Assembly: GCF_005771675.1 (NCBI RefSeq)
Contig: NZ_VAJM01000011.1
Coordinates: 124,001-188,000 of the forward strand
Source: Hymenobacter jeollabukensis
GTDB lineage: Bacteria; Bacteroidota; Bacteroidia; Cytophagales; Hymenobacteraceae
Length of the DNA stretch: 64,000 nucleotides
Direction: 5' to 3'
Positions 9,695-17,391 of the stretch are shown here, in pieces (position 1 is the first letter of the stretch; every line of letters begins with the position of its first letter). The position numbers were made by a program, and so were the translations under genes. The notes beneath the pieces were generated by a model. It made no database searches. It saw only the letters and a list, made by a program, of their open reading frames with translations, and had not been told where the DNA came from.

Positions 9695-10374
9695 ATGCTT
9701 GAGCCCGTATCATTTCTTTACTCCTTCAAACAGCACCACACGCTCCCCATCCGCCTTATCGCGCCCGGCTTCGGCCACCTCCCGGCCGAAGTTGTCGCTC
9801 AGTACGGGCTGACCCACCGCAAGTCCCACTACTTTCTCTTCTTCATGCTGGAGGGCCGGGCCCACCACGGCGTTGACCTGCAACAGTTCAACATAGCCCG
9901 CACGAACTGCTGCTGATCCTGCCGCACCAAATCAACCAGCTGCCCGCCTCCGGGCACGGCACCGACTACTTCAAGCTCGGATTCGACGACCACTGCCTGG
10001 CGCTCCTGCCCCGGCAGTACCCGTTTCTGGTCAATCCGCTGAACCAGCAGAAAATCCGGTTCGCGCCAGCGGCGGCCCGGCCCAGGGCCGTCTTCGAAAT
10101 ACCGCTTTCTGCTGTCCACTTCTCCCCTGCTGCCCTAGCTATTCCCTCTTCTGCTACCGCTGAGCTGCTGATTGCACACTGGCGGGAGGCATGTGGTGGC
10201 CGGGCACCGCAGGTCTGCCAGCCCACGGCTCTGGTTTTCAGAAAGTCCGTCCTCCGGTCCCGCACTGCTTGCTGCGCTGCATCCGTTCCGCACCTTTTGC
10301 TCGACCAGATCAGCGAAGCCCACCGGCTCATGGAGAGCAACCAAGCCGGCGGCAAGATTATCGTGACGACCTGA
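9695..10374 (+). pseudogene. Decayed locus: AraC-family N-terminal remnant joined to MDR (quinone oxidoreductase-like) C-terminal remnant
   Basis: The frame from the ATG at 9695 gives 73 residues resembling the cupin-like N-terminal half of AraC regulators (SFKQHHTLPIRL, YFLFFMLEG). It stops after a frameshift near 9895. The same protein then continues in another frame from about 9904 (ELLLILPHQINQLP, KLGFDDHCLALLPRQYPFLVNP), with no AraC DNA-binding domain. That second frame stays open to 10374 and ends in about 25 residues typical of the C-terminus of zinc-type alcohol dehydrogenases or quinone reductases (ISEAHRLMESNQAGGKIIVT). The remains suggest a lost regulator plus oxidoreductase pair joined by deletion. 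Confidence 0.55.
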
Positions 10375-10450
10375 CAACCCGCAACCTCCCGGGCGCAGCC
10401 AAGGAGCGTCTGCTGACTCCACTACCGGAGCCCGCCGGACACCAAACAAA

Positions 10451-10481
10451 GAGGGCTCTTTCCTATCTGGAAAGAGCCCTC
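10451..10481 (-). terminator. Terminator downstream of yceI-like gene
   Basis: A perfect 13-bp stem (10451-10463 and 10469-10481) with a 5-nt loop. On the minus strand it is followed by TTTGTTT. Confidence 0.85.
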
Positions 10482-10516
10482 GTGGCAGAGCAAACGATGC
10501 AGGGGGAAGCCGCGGC

Positions 10517-11176
10517 TTAGCGGGCAGCTACGCCGCCAGCCTTGGCAATGACGTTAAAATTCAGCGTGAAGTTGTCGTCGATGGCCTTGTCGGCGGCGGC
10601 GCCGAACAGGGTTGAGCCGTACTTCACATCATACTTGCTGCGGTCGATGGTGGCCGTGCCCGAGGCCGATGCCACGCCATTTTTCACGCCTACTTTGGCC
10701 GGGAAGCTCACCGGATTGGTCTTGCCCTTGATGGTCAGGTTGCCCGTGACGGTGGCGTTATTACCGTTGGCGTCGCCCTTCAGCGGCTTGATGCTGGTGA
10801 TGACGAAGGTGGCGGTGGCATATTTATCCACACCGAAGAAATCGTCGGACTTGAGGTGGCCCACCAGCTTGGCGTTGTAGTCGGCGTCGGTCAGGTCCGT
10901 GTTTTTAATCGAGGCCATGTCGGCCACGAAGGTGCCGCCCACCAGCTGGTTGCCTTTTACCTGCACCGTACCGCTTTGCAGTGCGATGGTGCCGCTGTGC
11001 TGGCCGCCGACTTTCTTGCCCACCCAGCCGAGGGTGCTCAACTGCGGCTGCACTTTGTAGGTTTCCGTAGCGGCTTTGGTTACAGCCGGTTTGCCAGCGG
11101 CCGGGCCGTTGGCAGCTTGCAGGGGAGCCGACAGCACGGTGGCGGCGAACAGCAGGGGGAAGAGGATCTTTTTCAT
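10517..11176 (-). CDS. YceI-family periplasmic protein
   Basis: 219 residues with a clear signal peptide (MKKILFPLLFAATVLSAPLQA). The rest is a YceI-like lipocalin-type beta barrel: STLGWVGKKVGGQHSGTI near the start, a LVGHLKSDDFFGVDKY segment, then NLTIKGKTNPVSFP. Family members bind isoprenoid or polyprenoid lipids in the periplasm and are often induced by stress. Its cargo here is unknown. It has its own terminator and an inverted repeat in its upstream region (11258-11282) that may bind a repressor. Confidence 0.88.
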   Translation of the reverse strand: MKKILFPLLFAATVLSAPLQAANGPAAGKPAVTKAATETYKVQPQLSTLGWVGKKVGGQHSGTIALQSGTVQVKGNQLVGGTFVADMASIKNTDLTDADYNAKLVGHLKSDDFFGVDKYATATFVITSIKPLKGDANGNNATVTGNLTIKGKTNPVSFPAKVGVKNGVASASGTATIDRSKYDVKYGSTLFGAAADKAIDDNFTLNFNVIAKAGGVAAR

Positions 11177-11257
11177 GGTTTCTGTGTGAGAGTTGACTTG
11201 GACCGAGGTTGGGCGGAAGTCGAAATCGGGAGCGGAAGCAACTGCCTGCCGTTCATA

Positions 11258-11282
11258 TGTACATACATTTAATGTATATACA
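11258..11282. promoter_or_regulatory. Inverted repeat, candidate operator of yceI-like gene
   Basis: TGTACATACATT-T-AATGTATATACA is a 12-1-12 dyad with a single mismatch. It lies 82-106 bp upstream of the yceI start in an AT-rich patch unlike the surrounding DNA. The size and symmetry fit a MarR- or TetR-type dimer; the regulator is not identified. Confidence 0.45.
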
Positions 11283-11349
11283 TAGTTTCATGGCAATGAA
11301 AATTCCTTACCCGCTCAGTAGCTGAACCGGGCGAATGAGCGTCGTTAGG

Positions 11350-12099
11350 CTATTGCTGCTGGGCGAGCCACTGGCGGACCGCGGCCAGGCTGCCGGCTGT
11401 GATTTCGTGGCCGCCCGCGCAGGGTTCGTAACGGGGCCGAATGCCGAGCGTCTGCAGGAAAGCCACGGCCTGGTCGGCGTAAAAGGCCGGCAGCTTGTCG
11501 TCGTGGCTACCGTGACTGATGAAGAACTCAACCCGCTGCACCTCGGCGGCCGGCGCGTGGTGTTGCTTCGATTCTTCCAGCAGCCGGCCGCTAAAGGCCA
11601 GTACGCCCCTCACCTGCGCCGGGTGGGTCAGGGCCAGGTCGTAGGCCATGATGGCACCCTGGCTGAAGCCGAACAGGTATACCTGACCGGCCGGAATGCC
11701 GTAGCGGGCCGTGGCCTCGCCGAGGAAACGCCGCAGCAACCGCTGCCCGTCGAGCTGCTGGGCCTGGTTGAAGACGGGCTTGCCCGTCGAGAAATCGACC
11801 TGGTAAAAGCCGAAGCTGGCCGGGCCGAACACCAGCGGGGCCCGCACGGCCAGTACCAGCGTGCGGTCATCGGCCAGTTGCTCGCCCGCCGGCAGCAGGT
11901 TCAGCTCGTTGCCGCCCACGCCGTGCAGCAGCAGCACGAGGCGGCGGGCGCCCTGCGCCTGCGCCGGGTTGACAAGGCGGTAGTCCAGGGACAAATCAGT
12001 GAGCAGCGGGGGCTGCGGCGGGTTGGCGACGGTCATGGTCGTAAAAAGCGAACAAGTGAGAAGCAAGAGCCACCAGCTCCGGCTGGGGGGCCAATTCAT
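11350..12099 (-). CDS. Alpha/beta hydrolase (carboxylesterase/phospholipase family, MhqD-like)
   Basis: 249 residues from the ATG at 12099, whose ATGA overlaps the stop of the upstream VOC gene; this overlap decides the start. A hydrophobic N-terminus (SWWLLLLTCSLFTT) may be a signal peptide. The fold shows LLLHGVGGNE (oxyanion region), the nucleophile Ser in LFGFSQGA, an acid in SHDDKLP and the base His in GGHEI, that is, a full triad. The family hydrolyses small esters. Paired with a VOC dioxygenase-like gene it resembles the mhqED operon of Bacillus, used against quinones and catechols. Translational coupling suggests equal production. Confidence 0.8.
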   Translation of the reverse strand: MNWPPSRSWWLLLLTCSLFTTMTVANPPQPPLLTDLSLDYRLVNPAQAQGARRLVLLLHGVGGNELNLLPAGEQLADDRTLVLAVRAPLVFGPASFGFYQVDFSTGKPVFNQAQQLDGQRLLRRFLGEATARYGIPAGQVYLFGFSQGAIMAYDLALTHPAQVRGVLAFSGRLLEESKQHHAPAAEVQRVEFFISHGSHDDKLPAFYADQAVAFLQTLGIRPRYEPCAGGHEITAGSLAAVRQWLAQQQ

Positions 12100-13043
12100 A
12101 CCCGGGAAGAGGCCTCGGCGCGCAGCAGCAGACGGATGCCCCAGGCGTCGGTGGCGAGGACGCCTTCGGGGAGTTGCGCCACGGTGTAGCCCGCAGCTTG
12201 CAGGCGGGCGGCGGCCGCGTCGCGGGTAGCCGTATCGGGTAGCCACATTTCCCAGCGCAGCAGGCGGGCGTCGGCCTCCGTCGCGGCGGGCGAGTCGGCC
12301 GCCCACACGTTCAGCCCCAGGTGGTGGTGGTAGCCCCCGGCGCCCACGAACAGCGCCCCCGGCAAGCTCCAGGTTTCGATGTCGAAGCCCAGGGCCTGGT
12401 GGTAAAACGCGGCCGCTTCGGGCAGGCTACCGGTGTAAAAGTGCAGGTGGCCGATGGTGGTGCCCGCCGGCAGGCCTTGCCACGTTGTGTCGCCGGCCGC
12501 TTGCAGCACCCCGGCCTCATCGAGCGGGTCGAGAGCCGACTGGATTTCGCCCTCGGCCGTCACCCACCACTCCGCGCGCGGCCGGTCGCGGTACACCTCC
12601 ACCGTGAAGCCGTCGGGGTCGGTCAGGTAGGTGGCTTCGCTGTAGCGGTGGTCGGATGCGCCCAGGTGTACTCTCTGCGCCCGTACGTGCCGCACGAAGC
12701 GGCCCAGGTCGGCGCGGGTGGGCAGCAGCAGGGCAAAGTGGTAGAGACCCAGCCGGCCCCGCCGCGGGACGGCATTCGCACCGGGCTGCTCGTGCAGACG
12801 TACCAGCACCTGCGGACTCCCGGCCACGCCCAAGTCGGCCCCGGCCGCCTGCCCTGCGCCAGCCGGCGACTGGCCGAGCAGCGCAAAGCCGAGCACGCGC
12901 TGATAAAATTCCAGCGAGCGGGCCAGACTGGCCACCGCCAGGTGCACCGTACCCAGGCGAATGGCGGCCGGCAGCGCCGTCGGCGGATGCACCCCGATGC
13001 GTTCGGCGGGCAGCGAAGAATAGGCAAGCAGGGCAGGTTTCAT
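12096..13043 (-). CDS. VOC-family protein, two-domain extradiol dioxygenase / glyoxalase type (CatE/MhqO-like)
   Basis: 315 residues from the ATG at 13043; a longer frame exists upstream but adds a poorly conserved N-terminus. There are two VOC modules: RLGTVHLAVASLARSLEFYQ near residue 30 and IGHLHFYTGSLPEAAAFYHQ near 185. Metal-ligand positions are present: HLAV, YHFALL and the VEVYRD glutamate in the first module, and HLHF, HHLGLN in the second. The family includes catechol 2,3-dioxygenases and uncharacterised quinone-detoxification proteins. It forms a two-gene operon with the hydrolase (ATGA overlap). A perfect palindrome lies upstream at 13165-13178. Confidence 0.8.
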   Translation of the reverse strand: MKPALLAYSSLPAERIGVHPPTALPAAIRLGTVHLAVASLARSLEFYQRVLGFALLGQSPAGAGQAAGADLGVAGSPQVLVRLHEQPGANAVPRRGRLGLYHFALLLPTRADLGRFVRHVRAQRVHLGASDHRYSEATYLTDPDGFTVEVYRDRPRAEWWVTAEGEIQSALDPLDEAGVLQAAGDTTWQGLPAGTTIGHLHFYTGSLPEAAAFYHQALGFDIETWSLPGALFVGAGGYHHHLGLNVWAADSPAATEADARLLRWEMWLPDTATRDAAAARLQAAGYTVAQLPEGVLATDAWGIRLLLRAEASSRV

Positions 13044-13555
13044 AAGCAGATGAAGTAGAGCGGGCAACGGCAACCAGGGCGCGGGGCAGCAGGAGCTTTT
13101 GCATGGCCGCACTTTGGCGGTGAACAAGTAAGTCAAAGGTCCGCCCCCGACCGGCCTTCGCGCATTATCCTAGGATAAGAAAGTACTGAACTGGCGCGTT
13201 TTCCGGTGCTCGATAATAGAAAGCACGGCCGCGCTGTCCGCGCTTCGGGTTTCTCGCCCGTTGCTGGTATTCGATACTCTGGAGGCTGCCATTTCACCAT
13301 TCCCGGCCTGATCCGCTGCATCCAAGATCAACCCCGCATTAGCACCCTGTCGCACAAATCCTATTTCCATGGGACACGTGGGCACGCTACCAGACAATGC
13401 GGTAACCGGCCATAACTAGTACGCCTTATCCGGAAATGACTCGCAAATAATTTTCAGCCAGCCGTGTGCAAAGGCGAAATCCGCTGCATCTGATTCACGA
13501 GCGACCAGCCCCTGGCAAGGTGCTTTCCGCTTGCTAAACTCAATCCGCTTTTCGT
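13044..13555. other. 512-bp divergent intergenic region
   Basis: It separates the VOC operon (-) from the VWA gene (+). It holds the palindrome at 13165-13178 and the 12-mer ATCCGCTGCATC twice (near 13310 and 13479). Short open frames on both strands have no recognisable product. Confidence 0.5.
13165..13178. promoter_or_regulatory. Perfect 14-bp palindrome upstream of the VOC/hydrolase operon
   Basis: TTATCCTAGGATAA is its own reverse complement. It sits 122 bp upstream of the chosen VOC start. It is a candidate operator for a dimeric redox or quinone sensor; the binding protein is unknown. Confidence 0.45.
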
Positions 13556-15379
13556 ATGAAAACACATCTGCTCATTATCCTGCTGCTGCTCCCGTGGTTG
13601 GTGCGTGCCCAGTCCTTTACCGTAAGAGGAGTTGTTCGTGCCAGCACCGACCGGGCGTTGCTGGCCGGCGCCAGCATTGTGGAGAAGGGTACCGCCAACG
13701 GGGCCGCTGCCGATGCCCAGGGCCGCTTCACGCTCGTGACCACCCGTCCCACCCCCCGCCTGGTGGTTTCGTCCATTGGCTACGTAACCAAGGAGGCCGC
13801 CATCACCCGCAACACCGATTCGTTGGTGGTGTTTCTGCAAGAAGACACGCGGGCCCTTTCCGAGGTGGTTGTCACGGGATACGCCGCCGCGCCGAAACGA
13901 AGCGTGACCGGAGCCGCCTCTGTGTTGGCGGGTAAAACGTCGGGAGTCATGATACGCGGCCTCAGCAGCGTTGCGGCGGCACCCCGCGCAGACAAAAAAG
14001 CCGCGCGTAACGAAACGCGGGTTGGAGCTGGGATTCTCACCGCCGGGGAAATAAACGATTTCAGCAAATGGAAGCTGTGGCCGGATGTTGCCCAAAAGGA
14101 TTTGAGCGAGTGGCGCCAGCGCTGGCAAATCAGCCCGCTGCAACGCTACACGGCCCAGCTGGTGACCGAAGACGGCTTTCCCGTGGTGGGGGCTACCGTA
14201 CTGCTAAAAGACAGTCGGGATTCCCTGATCTGGCAGGCCGTGAGCGACAACACCGGCAAATGCGAACTATGGAACGCCCTGTTTGCCGGGGCTGAGGCGC
14301 CAAAAGTCGCCGCCTTGCAAGCGGTAGTGGACGGAAAAATCTATTCGGTCGGCCACCCTACCCTCTTTCCCGAAGGCATCAACATCGTCCGGGTCAAGGC
14401 ACCTTGCCGGGCACCTTCAATGGTAGACATTGCGTTTGTAGTAGATGCCACCGGCTCGATGGGCGATGAAATTCAGTACCTGCAAGCTGAACTTGGAGCC
14501 GTCGTCGCCACAGTGAAGGATTCGCTGGCGTCCTCCACCGTTAACCTGGGAAGTGTTTTCTACCGGGATGCCGGGGATGAGTACGTGACCCGCACCTCCC
14601 CCATCAGCGCCACCATTCAGCAAACCCTGGACTTTATCCGCCGCCAGCAGGCCGGAGGTGGCGGGGACTTTCCCGAGGCCGTCGATGAGGCCCTTGCCGT
14701 GGCAGTAGACGAACTTGCCTGGTCCCCCCAGGCCAAGGCCCGCCTGTTGTTTTTGATTCTGGACGCGCCGCCCCATGAAAATCCGCAGGTGCTGGCCTCG
14801 CTTCAGCAGTCCATCCGCAAAGCGGCGGCCAAAGGCATCCGAATCATCCCCATTACGGCCAGCGGCATCGACAAAAGCACGGAGTACCTGATGCGGTCGA
14901 TGGCCCTGGCCACCAATGGTACCTACGTGTTTCTCACCGACGACAGCGGCGTGGGCGATGTTCACATCAAGCCGACCACGGACAAGTTCGATGTAGAATT
15001 ACTCAATTCGCTGTTGTTCAGACTCATTGTCCAGTATGCTTACTCGCCCGACTGCCAGCCCCCCAAAGCCAAGGCGCTATCCAACCAGCACCATCCGGCA
15101 CCGGATACGGCAAAGGTGACGGCCAGCGCGCCTCGACGCGGAAAAGGATATGCCTGGAAGTGTTACCCCAATCCCACCCCCGATATCCTGCACGTGGAGC
15201 TGGAAGGCGGAATAACGGAACTATTTGTCACCGATGTGACCGGCAAAATAGTGCTTCGGGAGGCTCCTGCTCACAACAAGGCTACTATTCAGCTAGGCAG
15301 CTTTCCTACCGGTATCTATTTTTTAACCTTCTACACGGGCAAAAAATGGGAAAAAGCGAAATTCCTAGTGAGTAGGTAG
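13556..15379 (+). CDS. VWA-domain protein with SusC-like carboxypeptidase-regulatory N-terminus and T9SS sorting domain
   Basis: 607 residues. A signal peptide ends near VRAQS. Residues ~20-110 are a CarboxypepD_reg-like domain ending in LSEVVVTGYA, the motif that normally precedes the plug of SusC/TonB receptors, but no receptor barrel follows. Next comes ILTAGEINDFSKWKLW, as in YfbK-type proteins, then a second beta module (RYTAQLVTEDGFPVVGATV). A von Willebrand A domain has MIDAS residues in VVDATGSMGDE (Asp297). The last ~75 residues are a type A T9SS sorting domain (YPNPTPDILHVE, FPTGIYFL). It is likely a surface-exposed ligand-binding protein; the ligand is unknown. Confidence 0.85.
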   Translation: MKTHLLIILLLLPWLVRAQSFTVRGVVRASTDRALLAGASIVEKGTANGAAADAQGRFTLVTTRPTPRLVVSSIGYVTKEAAITRNTDSLVVFLQEDTRALSEVVVTGYAAAPKRSVTGAASVLAGKTSGVMIRGLSSVAAAPRADKKAARNETRVGAGILTAGEINDFSKWKLWPDVAQKDLSEWRQRWQISPLQRYTAQLVTEDGFPVVGATVLLKDSRDSLIWQAVSDNTGKCELWNALFAGAEAPKVAALQAVVDGKIYSVGHPTLFPEGINIVRVKAPCRAPSMVDIAFVVDATGSMGDEIQYLQAELGAVVATVKDSLASSTVNLGSVFYRDAGDEYVTRTSPISATIQQTLDFIRRQQAGGGGDFPEAVDEALAVAVDELAWSPQAKARLLFLILDAPPHENPQVLASLQQSIRKAAAKGIRIIPITASGIDKSTEYLMRSMALATNGTYVFLTDDSGVGDVHIKPTTDKFDVELLNSLLFRLIVQYAYSPDCQPPKAKALSNQHHPAPDTAKVTASAPRRGKGYAWKCYPNPTPDILHVELEGGITELFVTDVTGKIVLREAPAHNKATIQLGSFPTGIYFLTFYTGKKWEKAKFLVSR

Positions 15380-15415
15380 TCGCCGAGTACTGCTGCCAGA
15401 GTACTTATGCCAAGC

Positions 15416-15437
15416 CTGGGGGCTTTCGCCCCAAAGC
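15416..15437 (+). terminator. Hairpin downstream of the VWA gene
   Basis: GGCTTT-CGCCCC-AAAGCC, overlapping an alternative TGGGG/CCCCA pairing, lies about 40 bp after the stop. No U-run follows, so terminator function is uncertain. Confidence 0.4.
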
Positions 15438-15460
15438 CGGAGTTTGCATACTCGCTAAAG

Positions 15461-15496
15461 AAAAAGCCCCACTTGCGCAGTGCAAGTGAGGCTTTC
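15461..15496 (-). terminator. Terminator of tRNA-Lys
   Basis: Arms 15463-15476 and 15482-15495 (14 bp, one G-T) are followed on the minus strand by a T-run. It lies immediately downstream of the tRNA. Confidence 0.75.
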
Positions 15497-15498
15497 AG

Positions 15499-15571
15499 TG
15501 ATTCCGCTGGGATTCGAACCCAGGACCCGTACATTAAAAGTGTACTGCTCTACCAGCTGAGCTACAGAATC
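15499..15571 (-). tRNA. tRNA-Lys (anticodon TTT)
   Basis: 73 nt. It has a 7-bp acceptor stem (GATTCTG with CGGAATC, one G-T pair), D-arm TAGCTCAGCTGGTAGAGCA, a 5-bp anticodon stem GTACA/TGTAC around loop CTTTTAA, and T-arm GGTTCGAATCC. The discriminator base is A and CCA is not encoded. The TTT anticodon reads AAA and AAG. Confidence 0.97.
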
Positions 15572-15613
15572 GTTTTCTTTGTGGTCGGCGACCTGCTGTC
15601 GTCGATTGTGGCA

Positions 15614-15644
15614 CAAAAGTAGTTGGCTGCTCATCTAATGCCAA
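15614..15644 (-). promoter_or_regulatory. Promoter of tRNA-Lys
   Basis: On the minus strand: TTG (15644-15642), a 20-bp spacer and TACTTTTG (15621-15614), a full match to TANNTTTG. It lies about 40 bp before the tRNA and overlaps the start of the divergent SH3 gene. Confidence 0.65.
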
Positions 15645-16363
15645 ATTTTCAGGCAAAAAAAATTGCAGCGTATGGGCTGCTGATTGTGTTTTTAGCGCAA
15701 TGTGCTATTCTTCAGGCAGCTCCTCCTCTCCCATCCGCCGCTGACTCGCTCTTCACCGGCGGGCGGCCGCTGGAAGCTTATCAGCAATACCGCCAACTGC
15801 TGCACCGGCGCCTGGTGAGCCGGCAGCAACTGCTGCGCATGGCCGCGGTGCAGGAAAGTCACGACCAGTACCCGGCCGCGCTCTACTACCTGAACCTGTA
15901 CCAGCAGTACTACCCCAGCCCGGCGGTGTGGCGCAAAACGGCCGAGCTGGCCGCAACCCACCGCCTGACGGGCTACCCCGACAACTGGCGGCAGCAGCTG
16001 GGTTTGTCGCTGCGGCGCTACTATCCGACCGTGCTGCAGGGCCTGCTGGCCATTGGCGTAGCCGTGGGCACACTGCTGCTGGTGCGGCGGCGCGGGCTGG
16101 CGCGCGGGTGGTGGCTCACCTACGGCTTCTATCTGCTATTCGTGCTGGCGTTCCTGAACATCTTCGATACCAGCACCGTGGGCCTGGTGTGCCGGCCCCG
16201 GGCAGCGCTGATGAGCGCGCCCAGCGCCGGCGCGGCCTGGCTGACCACGGCCGCCGCCGGTGACCGGCTGCTGGTACGCGGACAGCAGGACATCTGGTAC
16301 AAGGTGTTGTGGCGCGGCCGCACGGCCTACATCCGGCAGCACGACCTGCTACTGGTGCAATAG
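15638..16363 (+). CDS. Membrane protein with C-terminal SH3-like domain (BatE-like context unknown)
   Basis: 241 residues from the ATG at 15638 (a TTG at 15623 is also in frame). Features in order: a signal-like segment (KIAAYGLLIVFLAQCAIL), a short helical repeat region (TGGRPLEAYQQYRQLL, YPAALYYLNLYQQYYP) resembling TPRs, two membrane segments (about 135-150 and 160-180), and a C-terminal bacterial SH3-like module with GDRLLVRGQQDIWYKVLW. The order recalls BatE-type TPR/SH3 proteins, but no Bat neighbours are present, so the function is open. It converges with the SDR gene with only 7 bp between them. Confidence 0.7.
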   Translation: MPNFQAKKIAAYGLLIVFLAQCAILQAAPPLPSAADSLFTGGRPLEAYQQYRQLLHRRLVSRQQLLRMAAVQESHDQYPAALYYLNLYQQYYPSPAVWRKTAELAATHRLTGYPDNWRQQLGLSLRRYYPTVLQGLLAIGVAVGTLLLVRRRGLARGWWLTYGFYLLFVLAFLNIFDTSTVGLVCRPRAALMSAPSAGAAWLTTAAAGDRLLVRGQQDIWYKVLWRGRTAYIRQHDLLLVQ

Positions 16364-16370
16364 GCGCTGG

Positions 16371-17180
16371 CTAGCGCACCGGCGAGTCTTTCTCCTTGCG
16401 AAACTCGTTGAGCACCAGCCGGTCCATGATGCCGGCGGGCAGCCATTTGTTCAGGAACACCGTCAGCTTGCCCTTGCCCGTCAGCACCAAGGTGGGGCTG
16501 CGCTGCTGCACGGCCCGCAGAATGTGCTGGGCCACTTCCTCGCTGCTCATCATGCTGGCCTCGTCGCGGGGCGACTCGCCCTGCTGCGAGCCGTCGGCGG
16601 CCAGGGCGGTGTTGCGGATGTTGGAGGCGGTGAAGCCGGGGCAGGCCGTGAGCACGTGCACGCCCTGCGGGGCCAGCTCGGTGCGCAGGGACTCTAGGAA
16701 GCCGTTCATAGCAAACTTGGAGGCCGAATAGCCGGTGCGGCCCGGCAGGCCACGGTAGCCGGCAATGCTGGAAATGCCCGCCACGCTGCCGCGGCTGCTG
16801 AGCAGGTGCGGCAGGGCGTACTTGGTGGTGTAGACGGTGCCGAAGAAATTGGTTTGCATCAGCCGGCGAATGACGTCGAGCGAGGCATCGGCGAAAACGG
16901 CGCGCATGGAAATGCCGGCGTTGTTGATGAGCACGTCGAGGCGGCCGAAGGCCTGCACGGTTTCGGCCACGGCGCGCTGACAGTCGGCTTCTTCGCCCAC
17001 ATCGGCGCGGATGGCGAGGGCCTTGATGCCCTGGGCGGTGAGTTGGGCGAGGGTTTGCTCCAGGCGGGCGGCGTCGCGGCCGGTGATGGCGACGCGGGCA
17101 CCGGCACGGCCAAATGCGACGGCGCAGGCCTGCCCGATGCCGGAGGTGCCGCCCGTAATCAGTACTACTTTTTCGTGCAT
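16371..17180 (-). CDS. Classical short-chain dehydrogenase/reductase
   Basis: 269 residues from the ATG at 17180 (MHEKVVLITGG); ten extra in-frame codons upstream look unrelated. The Rossmann nucleotide-binding motif is TGGTSGIG. DV follows strand 3 (IRADV), the structural motif is NNAG, and the catalytic residues are Ser in GISSIAG and the YSASK tetrad motif, then PGF. The arginine in TGRDAARL after strand 2 favours NADP(H) (inference). The C-terminal 40 residues resemble membrane-associated SDR members (LVLTGKGKLTVFLNKWLP). The substrate cannot be predicted. Confidence 0.9.
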   Translation of the reverse strand: MHEKVVLITGGTSGIGQACAVAFGRAGARVAITGRDAARLEQTLAQLTAQGIKALAIRADVGEEADCQRAVAETVQAFGRLDVLINNAGISMRAVFADASLDVIRRLMQTNFFGTVYTTKYALPHLLSSRGSVAGISSIAGYRGLPGRTGYSASKFAMNGFLESLRTELAPQGVHVLTACPGFTASNIRNTALAADGSQQGESPRDEASMMSSEEVAQHILRAVQQRSPTLVLTGKGKLTVFLNKWLPAGIMDRLVLNEFRKEKDSPVR

Positions 17181-17391
17181 GTGCAAAAACGCGGAATGAA
17201 GCCGCGGCAACGGCCGGGGCTAGCGGGCAAAACTACGGGCTTTTTCGGCAGGCCCGGAACCCGCCGGGCGTTGGTCGACAAAACTGGCGGAACCGTCGAT
17301 TCCGGCGGTTAAAAGTTGGATTGAGGGGTGTTAAGCCTTGGATTTCCTCGCTACATTTAAGGCGGTGAATTCCCTCCCTACCGTCGACTTT

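Noticed and set aside
15160-15375. Small plus-strand frame inside the T9SS domain of the VWA protein
   Set aside because: Out-of-frame shadow of the sorting domain.
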